Source of the DNA: JADJOM01 sp963817435
GTDB taxonomy: Bacteria; Gemmatimonadota; Gemmatimonadetes; Gemmatimonadales; GWC2-71-9
Assembly: GCA_963817435.1 (NCBI GenBank)
Contig: CAWFNY010000001.1
Coordinates: 1,178,001-1,242,000, forward strand
Direction: 5' to 3'
Length of the DNA stretch: 64,000 bases
Made by a program: the position numbers and the translations under genes. The notes beneath the pieces were generated by a model, which had not been told where the DNA came from, did not search any database, and worked only from the letters and a program-made list of their open reading frames with translations. Positions 52,465 to 59,916 of the stretch are shown one piece after another; within the stretch, counting starts at the first letter, position 1, and every line of letters starts with the position of its first letter.

Positions 52465-52926
52465 TCACCTCTTTCGCACTTCCAGACGAATCGGCCGAGG
52501 CAGCCCGTGGTGCGGCACACTCACCTCGGCCCAGAGCTCCTGCCCCGCCTCGAGTCGTGAGGGGTCGGGCGTGTTCTCGGGGACGAAATAGGCGAGGGGT
52601 TGATCCACAACGACGCCATGCGCCATCGCGGGCCCTGGCTGCCTGAGCGCGTAGGCCGCTGATCCCGTGGCGGCTCGCACCCCCAATCGGCCATCACGCA
52701 CGAGGAACTCCACCCGGCTGGAACTGTCGCCGGGGGATCGCAGATCCTCCACATCCAGCCACAGGCGGACGTAGCGGCCGCGAAACGGATCGTCGGGATC
52801 AAGGGCGACCGTTCGCGCCCAGACACGTGGGAGGGCCGCGCGGTCGACGGCCAGCTTCGCCAGCACCCCGAGGCCGAGCAGCAGATGGATTCCCATGAGC
52901 CAGACGCCGCGACGACCTGGCCTCAT
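52465..52926 (-). CDS. GDYXXLXY-domain protein
   Basis: A 153-residue protein with one N-terminal membrane helix (VWLMGIHLLLGLGVLAKLAV) and a short periplasmic domain containing LDPDDPFRGRYVRLWLDVE, which matches the GDYXXLXY domain motif (here GRYVRLWL). These proteins are usually encoded beside DUF2157 membrane proteins, as here (ATGA overlap). Function is unknown. Confidence 0.7.
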   Translation of the reverse strand: MRPGRRGVWLMGIHLLLGLGVLAKLAVDRAALPRVWARTVALDPDDPFRGRYVRLWLDVEDLRSPGDSSSRVEFLVRDGRLGVRAATGSAAYALRQPGPAMAHGVVVDQPLAYFVPENTPDPSRLEAGQELWAEVSVPHHGLPRPIRLEVRKR

Positions 52927-54041
52927 GACGCCACCGCCTCGTCCGTGGACTGCACCAGCCGGCGCCGCACGTGCTCGAGCAGCCAGCCAAGCCCGAGGAA
53001 CAGCACGCCTCCCGCCAGGAGACTCGTCGCGCGCCCCAGCTTGTCGAGGACGCTGGAGAAGTAGAACACGACCACCGTCACGGCAAAGGCCGCGACGCCG
53101 AGATTGATGCGACGATGGGAGGCATCATACACCCCCGAGGCGGTGAGCCCCACGGCGCCCGTGGCTGCCCACAGATAGGCCAGAACGCCGGCATGGCCGC
53201 CGAGGTTGACCCCGACGATCACCCAGACGGCGGCGAGCACCGCGAGCCATGCCTCCCGCCCGCGGAGCCGGACCGCGAGCCCGAGCGGGACGAGGAGTGC
53301 AATCCCCCACCAGAGTGCACGGACCGCCGGGGGGAGTTCGGCCATCGGTCTCCCCCACGACTGCGCCCCGAGGGTGGCGACAAAGGCACCGAGCGGAAGG
53401 ATCGCGATCGCACCAACGGTGGCGAGGGTGGTGCGGGCCGTGCTCCGCCGCTCGCGTGCATCAGCCAGCAGGTAGACCAGACTGAGAAGCAGCAGCCCCG
53501 CAAGTGGAGTGGCATAGGCGGCACGGCCGAGGCGCTCGACCCGATCGGTCCACTCGGCAACAGCCCACGCTGGTGTGAGGACTGCTGCAAACAGGATCTG
53601 GGGCCAGGACCGAAGCAGGACGCACCCCGCCCACGCTCCGACGGCCCAGAGCAGAACCCCCAGCGCCCAGTTCGATTCGAGGTGATAGGTCTGCCCGACG
53701 AGGAAGATGGTCGCTCCCAGCGCGGCGGTGCCGATGCCGTGAAGCGTCGTGGCAAGCGGGGGAAACCGATCGGCGACCGCGGCCGCCGCGGCATGACATC
53801 CCGCCAGCAGGCTCAGCAGCAGTACGGTTCGTGCTTCGGGCGCGAGATCATCCCAGTGCGCCGCGACGAAGAGCAGGAGGCCGGCGGATACCATCAGGCC
53901 ACCCAGGGACAGCGCGAGCAGCACGGGCCACCGGAGCTGCCTCGGGCGCCCGCGGGCGGCCTCGAAGGTCCGGATGCGCTCCGCGGTAGCGGCGTCAATC
54001 AGTTCGGCGTGCCGCCACCGCTCGAGCAGTTCGTCGATCAA
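52923..54041 (-). CDS. DUF2157 domain membrane protein
   Basis: A 372-residue protein with a short cytoplasmic N-terminal helix pair (LLERWRHAELIDAATAERIRTFE), the part that defines DUF2157, and about ten membrane helices. The start codon is TTG at 54041, overlapping the stop of the universal stress protein gene (TTGA). Together with the GDYXXLXY protein it forms a widespread two-gene unit of unknown function. Confidence 0.75.
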   Translation of the reverse strand: MIDELLERWRHAELIDAATAERIRTFEAARGRPRQLRWPVLLALSLGGLMVSAGLLLFVAAHWDDLAPEARTVLLLSLLAGCHAAAAAVADRFPPLATTLHGIGTAALGATIFLVGQTYHLESNWALGVLLWAVGAWAGCVLLRSWPQILFAAVLTPAWAVAEWTDRVERLGRAAYATPLAGLLLLSLVYLLADARERRSTARTTLATVGAIAILPLGAFVATLGAQSWGRPMAELPPAVRALWWGIALLVPLGLAVRLRGREAWLAVLAAVWVIVGVNLGGHAGVLAYLWAATGAVGLTASGVYDASHRRINLGVAAFAVTVVVFYFSSVLDKLGRATSLLAGGVLFLGLGWLLEHVRRRLVQSTDEAVAS

Positions 54042-54967
54042 CGCGTGCCCTTCGGCGGTCGCACCACGAAGGTCGGATGGGTCGAACCGCGGATGACCTT
54101 GTCCGCGACGCTGCCGACGACGAGCCGTTCGAATCCCCCCGCCCCGTGGCTCGCGAGGGCGATCACGTCCGCCTTGAGCGCCTCTGCCTTGGCGATGATC
54201 GTCGACGCGGCGGCCGGGCCATCGGTCGGATGGGTCGTGACGGTCAGGCCCTCCTTCCCGAGGCGATCCGCGACCCCGTCGAGGTACTTCGAGGCCGCCG
54301 CCTTCAGCTCCTTCTCGCTGCCCGCCGAGGTTGGCACGATCATGAGACCCGACGGGTCCGCGATCGGCAGCGGTGGCTCGACGACCATCATGAGCGCGTA
54401 CTCGGCCTTGAAGGGCCGGCCCAGCATCGTGGTGGCGGCGATGGCCTGCTCGCTGAATGGCGAGCCGTCGAGGGCCAGCAGAATCCGCTTGATCGTGGTG
54501 GGGGGTGCGCCCTCGGCGGCCGGCCGAACCAGCAGGATGGGCACGTGCAGGACTCGCATCAGGTGATCGGCGACGCTGCCGAGCCAGAAGCGGCTCATGG
54601 GCCCACGGCCGTGCGTGGTCATGACCACGAGGTCGGTCCCGGAACTCTCCATGTGCATCTGCAAGGCCTCGGTCACCGCGCCATCGAGGAGGGCCGAGGT
54701 CACCGGCACGTTCACAGTCTTGCGCAACCGGTCGACGATGCCCGAGAGATACACCTGCTCGCGGGCCCGGGCCTCCTGGTCGAGCTGGGCTTCGATCTCG
54801 GGGACTTCCATCGCTGTGGCGAGCGCGGGCACGGGGTGATGGACCAGGGCGACCTGCACGATGGCGCCGGCCCCACGCGCGATCTCGAGCGCGAGCGGAA
54901 GCGCCTGTTCCGCGAATGGCGACCCATCAAGTGGGACGCAGATCGACCGATACATGGACTGTGGCAT
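54038..54967 (-). CDS. Tandem-domain universal stress protein (UspA)
   Basis: A 309-residue cytosolic protein with two Usp domains (about 1-145 and 150-305). Both keep much of the ATP-binding signature: THGRGPMSRFWLGSV in domain 1 and SHGAGGFERLVVGSV in domain 2 fit G-9x-G-S. ATG at 54967 has GGAGG 4 nt upstream. It is coupled to the DUF2157 gene. Such proteins are induced by starvation, oxygen limitation and other stresses. Confidence 0.88.
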   Translation of the reverse strand: MPQSMYRSICVPLDGSPFAEQALPLALEIARGAGAIVQVALVHHPVPALATAMEVPEIEAQLDQEARAREQVYLSGIVDRLRKTVNVPVTSALLDGAVTEALQMHMESSGTDLVVMTTHGRGPMSRFWLGSVADHLMRVLHVPILLVRPAAEGAPPTTIKRILLALDGSPFSEQAIAATTMLGRPFKAEYALMMVVEPPLPIADPSGLMIVPTSAGSEKELKAAASKYLDGVADRLGKEGLTVTTHPTDGPAAASTIIAKAEALKADVIALASHGAGGFERLVVGSVADKVIRGSTHPTFVVRPPKGTR

Positions 54968-55145
54968 ATGCCCTCCACTCTTCGATGAAGACAACCAGCA
55001 ACCTGCCCCCGCTGCCCTGAAGGCCGGATGAAGGCGTGGCGAAAGTGCGTTCCCGCCGATACCCCGGTTGGCGTGCGGCTCGCCGCCATCCGATGCCCGA
55101 CAAGTATGACGGGCGTCTCGCCCCCGCGATAGCGATTGACCTGAG

Positions 55146-56411
55146 TCAGGTCCCCAGCAGGAGCCCGGCCACGCTGGCAGCCCCGAGGGCGAGCAGCCCG
55201 AGCGAGGCCCGCCGGCGGAATTCGCCGGCCCCCAGCACCACCACAACGGACAGCTTGAGGATGGTGTTGGCGAGGACCCCGATGGCCATCGCGGTAGCGG
55301 CGAGGCGAACGCCATCATCGGCGGCCAGCCGGCTCATCGACATTGTCAGGGCATCCATGTCGGTCAGGCCGAGCAATGCCGAAGATGCGAGCACGCCGAT
55401 GTCTCCGAACCGGTCACGCACCAGGCTCATCGCCATCAGGACCGCCTGGAAACCAAGGGCGAGCAGGATGGCCGACCCCAGTCGGAGCGGACTGCGGCCG
55501 TCGGCGGGGACGGTCGCATCGGCCCCGGGCCGGGTACCCCGCAGCCCAAACCAGACCAGAGCCCCGCCGACGAGAAGCGGGGGAAGGAAGAACGGCAGCA
55601 GTCCGAGCGTGAGTGGCGGCCAGAGCACGAGCGTGAGCAGGGCGAGCCGCGGGAGCAGGATCGTGGAAGCGCCGACAACTCCCAGTGCGAGGGGCGCAGA
55701 GCCGATCGCGGGATCCCGGCTCTGGCGGGAGAAGGTCATGGTAACGGCGGTCGAGGAGATCAGCCCGCCCAGCATTCCGGCGACGACCATGCCGTGGCTG
55801 TACCCCACGGCCCGGCGCGCGAGGTAGCCGGCGAAGTTGAGCCCCGAGACGATCAGGACGACCGTCCACAGCTCGCGGGGCCGGATGCCGCCCAGGGGGC
55901 CGAACGGACCCGCGGGAAGAATGGGAAGGATGACCAGTGCCAGGGCGGCAAACTGCAGCCCGGCGCGGAGTTCGACCTCGCCGAGGCGCTCGACAAAGCG
56001 ATGGATGGCGCTCTTCTCGCGCAGCACCAGCACGATCACCGCGCCCGCGGCCGCGGCGAGGCGCAGTTCACCGAATCCGGCGGTGACGCCCAGGAGCACA
56101 ACCGCGATCGCGGCCACCTCCGTGGTGCCGTCGGCTGCCTCGTGGGTGCTGCGGGAGGCGGCAACGTAGTAGGCAGTGACCGCGAGGAGGGCCGCCCCCG
56201 CGACGGTGGCGGCGGCGATCGCGATCTGTCCGTGCCCTGCGAGCAGTCCGGCCAGGCCGCCGATCAGGCCGAGGAGGAGGAAGGTCCGCGCCCCGGCGAA
56301 TCTGGCGCCGGGTCCGGAAGCGTGGCCCGACCACTCGCGCTCGATCCCGACGGCGAGACCGATGAGCGAAGCGACGGCGAGGCTCGAAGCGACCAGCAGT
56401 TCGGAATTGAT
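55146..56411 (-). CDS. MgtC/SapB-DUF4010 membrane protein with no canonical start codon
   Basis: The open frame encodes about 421 residues: an N-terminal MgtC/SapB domain (LAVGIEREWSG, GARTFLLLGLIGGLAGLL, THEAADGTTEVAAI) and a C-terminal DUF4010 (GLNFAGYLARRAVG, GMLGGLISSTAVTMTFSRQS, GLTDMDALTMSMSRL). The first ATG/GTG/TTG in frame is GTG at 56117, which would cut off most of the MgtC domain. Upstream of it the frame stays open with clear family similarity up to the stop at 56438-56436. The most likely starts are ATC at 56411, with GGGGTGG just upstream, or CTG at 56399. A sequence error is also possible. Members are linked to Mg2+ or membrane-potential homeostasis. Confidence 0.75.
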   Translation of the reverse strand: MNSELLVASSLAVASLIGLAVGIEREWSGHASGPGARFAGARTFLLLGLIGGLAGLLAGHGQIAIAAATVAGAALLAVTAYYVAASRSTHEAADGTTEVAAIAVVLLGVTAGFGELRLAAAAGAVIVLVLREKSAIHRFVERLGEVELRAGLQFAALALVILPILPAGPFGPLGGIRPRELWTVVLIVSGLNFAGYLARRAVGYSHGMVVAGMLGGLISSTAVTMTFSRQSRDPAIGSAPLALGVVGASTILLPRLALLTLVLWPPLTLGLLPFFLPPLLVGGALVWFGLRGTRPGADATVPADGRSPLRLGSAILLALGFQAVLMAMSLVRDRFGDIGVLASSALLGLTDMDALTMSMSRLAADDGVRLAATAMAIGVLANTILKLSVVVVLGAGEFRRRASLGLLALGAASVAGLLLGT

Positions 56412-56435
56412 CGGCCACCCCGCCGGTTTGGGTCG

Positions 56436-56876
56436 TCAGTGTTCGTGCGGTGCGTCGCGTGATCCCGAGCTGTCCGGCTTCAGCGGCGTTGCGCAGCTCG
56501 AGCCGGCCATTGGCATCCTGCCCGACATACCGGCCATGCCCCGCATCTCGGGCATCCCCATCTGCCCCATCATATGCTCGTGCATCGTGCGCCGCATGTC
56601 GAGGTGCTGCGCCACCAGGGCACTCAGCACCGCGCTCATGGCGTTGACTTTGCGCGTTCCCGTCGCAGACGTCATCACCCTGGAGAGGCTGTCCAGTCTG
56701 ACATCCAGGCTGTCCATGCGGGCCATCATCGCATGGTCCATCATCATGCCCATGCCTCCCATCCCACCCATGGCCGAAGTGCTGTCCCCCTTCATTGGAC
56801 AGTCGCCCTGCTGGGCAGACACTCGCGGCGCAATCCCAACGGCGAGAAGGAACAGGAGCAGCAGCGTGCGTTGCAT
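56436..56876 (-). CDS. Met/His-rich secreted small protein
   Basis: A 146-residue protein with a signal peptide (MQRTLLLLFLLAVGIAPRVSAQ), a Met/Gly cluster (MGGMGGMGMMMDHAMMARMD), a helical middle with MDSLDVRLDSLSRVM and MDMR-type repeats, a second Met/His cluster (HEHMMGQMGMPEMRGMAGM) and the end APHEH. Such composition is common in periplasmic copper-handling proteins. No family is recognised. It lies between the second usp gene and the MgtC-like gene, on the same strand, with 25 bp to the latter. Confidence 0.65.
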   Translation of the reverse strand: MQRTLLLLFLLAVGIAPRVSAQQGDCPMKGDSTSAMGGMGGMGMMMDHAMMARMDSLDVRLDSLSRVMTSATGTRKVNAMSAVLSALVAQHLDMRRTMHEHMMGQMGMPEMRGMAGMSGRMPMAGSSCATPLKPDSSGSRDAPHEH

Positions 56877-56935
56877 CGTGGGTCTCCCAGTTGAATATCG
56901 TGTGCCGCGCGGAGGCGACGGGGGCGCGTCAACGT

Positions 56936-57787
56936 TCAGAGTGGTACGGTCAGCACCGCGCATGGCGCTTCGTGCACCAGCCTTCGGGCCACGCTCCCGC
57001 TGTCGATCGCCCCCGCGGGTCCCCCGCGGTGATAGCCCACCACCAGGACATCCGCCGCGTAATTCCCGATCTCGCGCATGATCTCCTCGATGATGCGGCC
57101 CCGACGGATCACCACGGGGCCCTCGCTCGAGCCACCCTGTGGCTCCTCCCAGCGCCCCGTACCGAGATCGACGCCGGCGCGGCGTCCATTCACCATCTCC
57201 AGCAGCTTCGAGCTGCGGGCCGTGAGTAGCCGGGGAGCCCCACTCTCGTTTTCATACTCCGGCTCGACGCTGATGGCACGGAGGCGGGCCCCCGTCGCGC
57301 GAGTGAAGTCCATGGCGGGCAGCAGGATCCCCATGCCGCGCTCCGACCCGTCGAGGGCGACGAGCACCCGCTGGTACCCCTGGGCCGCCGCACTCACGAA
57401 GAGGCAGGGAATCGGGCTGCGCCTGGCCACGGAATCGGCCGTGTCCCCGATCATCAGACGCTGACGGGCTGACCGCCGCTTCCGCCCGATCACCACCAGG
57501 TCGGCCCGAACCGTTTCCGCGAACCGCCCGATTTCGATTCCGGGCAATCCCATCCCCACCACACTCTCGACCTTCGGGGGATTCGGCACATGCAGCAGCG
57601 TGGCACGCACCATCGCCCGCAGCCCCTCGAGGGCGCGACCGCCGCTGAGTTCGTCATCGGACGGCGGAATGACATTCAGCACGCTGACGCGCGCGCCAGG
57701 ACTGCGACCGAGCATCGCGGCGGCAATGATCGCGTCGCGACCCTCCTCGGACTCATCCGCAGCGGCCAGAATGTGACGGACCCGCAC
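56936..57787 (-). CDS. Tandem-domain universal stress protein (UspA), degenerate ATP site
   Basis: A 283-residue protein with two Usp domains (about 1-132 and 140-283). The signature regions are GRKRRSARQRLMIGDT and GYHRGGPAGAIDSGS, in which the second Gly of G-2x-G-9x-G is Arg in both domains, so ATP binding may be weakened. The start is GTG at 57787, with AAGGG 5 nt upstream. It is divergent from the histidine kinase gene with 116 bp between starts. Confidence 0.82.
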   Translation of the reverse strand: MRVRHILAAADESEEGRDAIIAAAMLGRSPGARVSVLNVIPPSDDELSGGRALEGLRAMVRATLLHVPNPPKVESVVGMGLPGIEIGRFAETVRADLVVIGRKRRSARQRLMIGDTADSVARRSPIPCLFVSAAAQGYQRVLVALDGSERGMGILLPAMDFTRATGARLRAISVEPEYENESGAPRLLTARSSKLLEMVNGRRAGVDLGTGRWEEPQGGSSEGPVVIRRGRIIEEIMREIGNYAADVLVVGYHRGGPAGAIDSGSVARRLVHEAPCAVLTVPL

Positions 57788-57831
57788 TTCGACCCTTTTC
57801 CAAAGTTGAGGTCATGGTAGGCCGCCTCCCA

Positions 57832-57858
57832 TGAAGCGAGCGTGAAGCGGCGTGGAAC
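57832..57858. promoter_or_regulatory. Direct repeats between usp and the kinase gene (candidate regulator site)
   Basis: TGAAGCG occurs at 57832-57838 and 57843-57849, 11 bp apart, with a weaker third copy (TGGAACC, 57853-57859). The complementary strand carries TTCACGCTC, a 9-mer also found upstream of the response regulator gene at 59181-59189. OmpR-family regulators bind direct repeats with this spacing. Confidence 0.45.
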
Positions 57859-57889
57859 CTTCCGGGTCGCCTGCGGCGGCTGGACGCAG

Positions 57890-57895
57890 TACAAT
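57890..57895 (+). promoter_or_regulatory. -10 box implying a leaderless kinase mRNA
   Basis: TACAAT lies 8 bp before the kinase ATG (57904), so a transcript would start at or within two bases of the start codon. No Shine-Dalgarno is present and no good -35 is seen, consistent with activator-dependent, leaderless expression. Confidence 0.5.
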
Positions 57896-57903
57896 TACTC
57901 CCC

Positions 57904-59148
57904 ATGAAGAGCCCGCCACCCTCGGCTGACAACCCATCCACACGGGACCTGGCGCGACTTGAACGCCTGGCGGCCGAGGATCCCGCACTCATCTCCGAGC
58001 TGTCGCTCGAGGCGGTGCTGCAGCGCGTCGCCGACCTCGCCGCCGAAGTGATCGGGGCACGCTACGCGGCCGTCGGAATGCTCGGGGCCGACGGCCGGAC
58101 GCTGGCGACCTTCACGACCTCCGGGATGAACCGGGAGGAGCGTCGCCAGATCGGCCACCCGCCGCAGGGTCACGGCATTCTGGGCCTGGTGATTCACAAG
58201 GGCCAGAGTGTGCGGCTCACCGACCTGACAACGCACCCGGCCCGTTACGGATTCCCCGAGCATCATCCGTGGATGCGCTCGTTCCTGGGCGTGCCCATCA
58301 TCGGCAAGCGCGGTGTGTTTGGCGATCTCTACCTGACGGAGAAGATCGGCGGCGGCGAGTTCACGGCGGAAGATGAGCATATCGCCACCCTGCTTGCGTC
58401 GAAGGCGGGGGCAGTGATCGAGAACGCCCGGCTGCACGAGGAGAGCGCGCGGCTCCTGGAAGAAGTGCAGCAGCTGCATCGGACCCGCGAGCGGTTCTTC
58501 GCGATGGTCAACCACGAACTGCGCAATTCCCTGGCCGCGGTGTATGGCTGGGCGGAGATGCTGGTACGGCGGAAGGACCCCTCCACGGTCCCGCGGGCCG
58601 CCTTTGAAGTGCTGGATTCCGCCGAACAGGCGATCAGCCTCATCAACGACCTGCTCGACCTCTCCCGGCTGGACGAGGACCGGCTCAAGCCGGTGATGCG
58701 GGAGGTCGATTGCGCCGGGGTCGTCCGTCAGGCGCTCAGCCGAGTCACACCCTCCGCCGAAGGCAAGAGCGTCAAGCTGGAGGCCGAGATCCCGGAGGCA
58801 GTCCCGCTCTGCCGGACCGATCCGCACCGGGTCGAGCAGATCCTCATCAACGTCCTCGTGAACGCCATCCGCCACACACCGGACGGGAGCACGGTGACCG
58901 TGTGCCTGCGGAGCGCTTCCCCGGATGTGGAGTTCGAGGTGCAGGACCAGGGCCCGGGAGTCGCGGAGGAGGAGGTCGAACGGATCTTCGATGTCTATCA
59001 GACCAAGGCCGGGGAGGAAGGCAAAGGCAGCGGATTGGGGCTGCCCCTTTCAAGACGGCTGGCCCGGCTGCTGGGGGGGGAGTTGCTGGCCCGGCCGGAA
59101 GATGGCACCGGAGGCCGGTTCGTTCTCAAACTCCCCGCGGCGTCATGA
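57904..59148 (+). CDS. DevS-like GAF-domain sensor histidine kinase
   Basis: A 414-residue soluble kinase without membrane helices. The GAF domain (about 35-178) has the features of the DevS/DosS first GAF: GARYAAVGMLGADGRTLATF, GHGILGLVI, YGFPEHHPWMRSFLGVPI and FGDLYLTEK; the His pair H120/H121 is a candidate heme ligand by comparison with DevS, which is inference. A HisKA-type dimerisation domain has the phospho-acceptor H204 in FFAMVNHELRNSL, and the HATPase has the N box (312-325), DQGPGV and GKGSGLGL. DevS enzymes carry a HisKA_3 transmitter instead, so this is a chimeric arrangement. The regulator gene follows 60 bp downstream. Confidence 0.88.
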   Translation: MKSPPPSADNPSTRDLARLERLAAEDPALISELSLEAVLQRVADLAAEVIGARYAAVGMLGADGRTLATFTTSGMNREERRQIGHPPQGHGILGLVIHKGQSVRLTDLTTHPARYGFPEHHPWMRSFLGVPIIGKRGVFGDLYLTEKIGGGEFTAEDEHIATLLASKAGAVIENARLHEESARLLEEVQQLHRTRERFFAMVNHELRNSLAAVYGWAEMLVRRKDPSTVPRAAFEVLDSAEQAISLINDLLDLSRLDEDRLKPVMREVDCAGVVRQALSRVTPSAEGKSVKLEAEIPEAVPLCRTDPHRVEQILINVLVNAIRHTPDGSTVTVCLRSASPDVEFEVQDQGPGVAEEEVERIFDVYQTKAGEEGKGSGLGLPLSRRLARLLGGELLARPEDGTGGRFVLKLPAAS

Positions 59149-59180
59149 TAAGGGTATCTTCATAATCCGTTCGCAAGTCG

Positions 59181-59189
59181 TTCACGCTC
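59181..59189 (+). promoter_or_regulatory. Copy of the TTCACGCTC motif before the regulator gene
   Basis: GTTCGCA (59169-59175) and GTTCACG (59180-59186) are imperfect direct repeats 11 bp apart; TTCACGCTC is shared in inverted orientation with the usp/kinase region. Confidence 0.35.
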
Positions 59190-59208
59190 CCGGCGTAGCT
59201 TGGATTCC

Positions 59209-59916
59209 ATGAAAATCCTATGCGTGGAGGACGACCGTAAGGTCGCGGGATTCATCGAGCAGGGCCTCAAGGAAGAGGGTTATGTCGTGGACGTCGCCAC
59301 CGATGGCGAGGAGGCAACCACGCTGGCCCATGTCTACGAGTACGACGTGATTCTTCTCGATGTCGTGCTCCCCAAGAAGAACGGCTTCCAGATCGCGATG
59401 GAGCTCCGGCGGGAGGGACGCAATACGCCGATCATGATGCTCACCTCCCGCGATGCGGTCGAGGACATCGTGCGCGGACTCGATGCCGGCGCCGACGATT
59501 ACCTCGCCAAGCCGTTCCGGTTCGACGAGCTGCTGGCGCGAATTCGGGCGCTGGCCCGGCGCGGAGGCGCCGAGCGCCTGGAGGTGCTGCGCTATGGGCC
59601 GCTGACGCTCGACCGGCTGCGGCACGTGGTGCTGGTCAACGAGCGGGCGCTCGACCTGACGCCCAAGGAATTCCAGATCGTGGAGTTCTTCCTGCTGCAC
59701 CCGGAGCAAGTCGTGCGGCGGACCACACTGCTCGAAAAGGTCTGGGACATGCACTTCGACCCGGAGAGCAACGTGGTGGACGTCCATGTGGGCAACGTCC
59801 GGCGCAAGCTCCACAAGGCTGCCGGAGAGAATCTGATCCAGACCGTCCGCGGCGTCGGCTTCACCCTGCGGCGGGAAACCGTCGGCGCAGAAGTGCAGGA
59901 CGCCCAGGCGTCGTGA
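59209..59916 (+). CDS. OmpR/PhoB-family response regulator
   Basis: A 235-residue regulator with a receiver domain (D8/D9 acidic pocket, phospho-site D51 in VILLDVVLPKKNG, conserved Thr in MLTSRD, Lys in LAKPF) and a winged-helix DNA-binding domain (about 130-228; LTPKEFQIVEFFLLHPEQVV, DVHVGNVRRKL, TVRGVGFTL). It probably receives phosphate from the upstream GAF kinase. ATG at 59209 gives the family N-terminus MKILCVEDD. Its TGA overlaps the GTG of the P-type ATPase gene. Confidence 0.95.
   Translation: MKILCVEDDRKVAGFIEQGLKEEGYVVDVATDGEEATTLAHVYEYDVILLDVVLPKKNGFQIAMELRREGRNTPIMMLTSRDAVEDIVRGLDAGADDYLAKPFRFDELLARIRALARRGGAERLEVLRYGPLTLDRLRHVVLVNERALDLTPKEFQIVEFFLLHPEQVVRRTTLLEKVWDMHFDPESNVVDVHVGNVRRKLHKAAGENLIQTVRGVGFTLRRETVGAEVQDAQAS

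Noticed and set aside
56068..56418. Open frame of 116 codons starting with GTG at 56418
   Set aside because: It is Arg-rich and out of frame with the MgtC-like similarity that runs through the same DNA.
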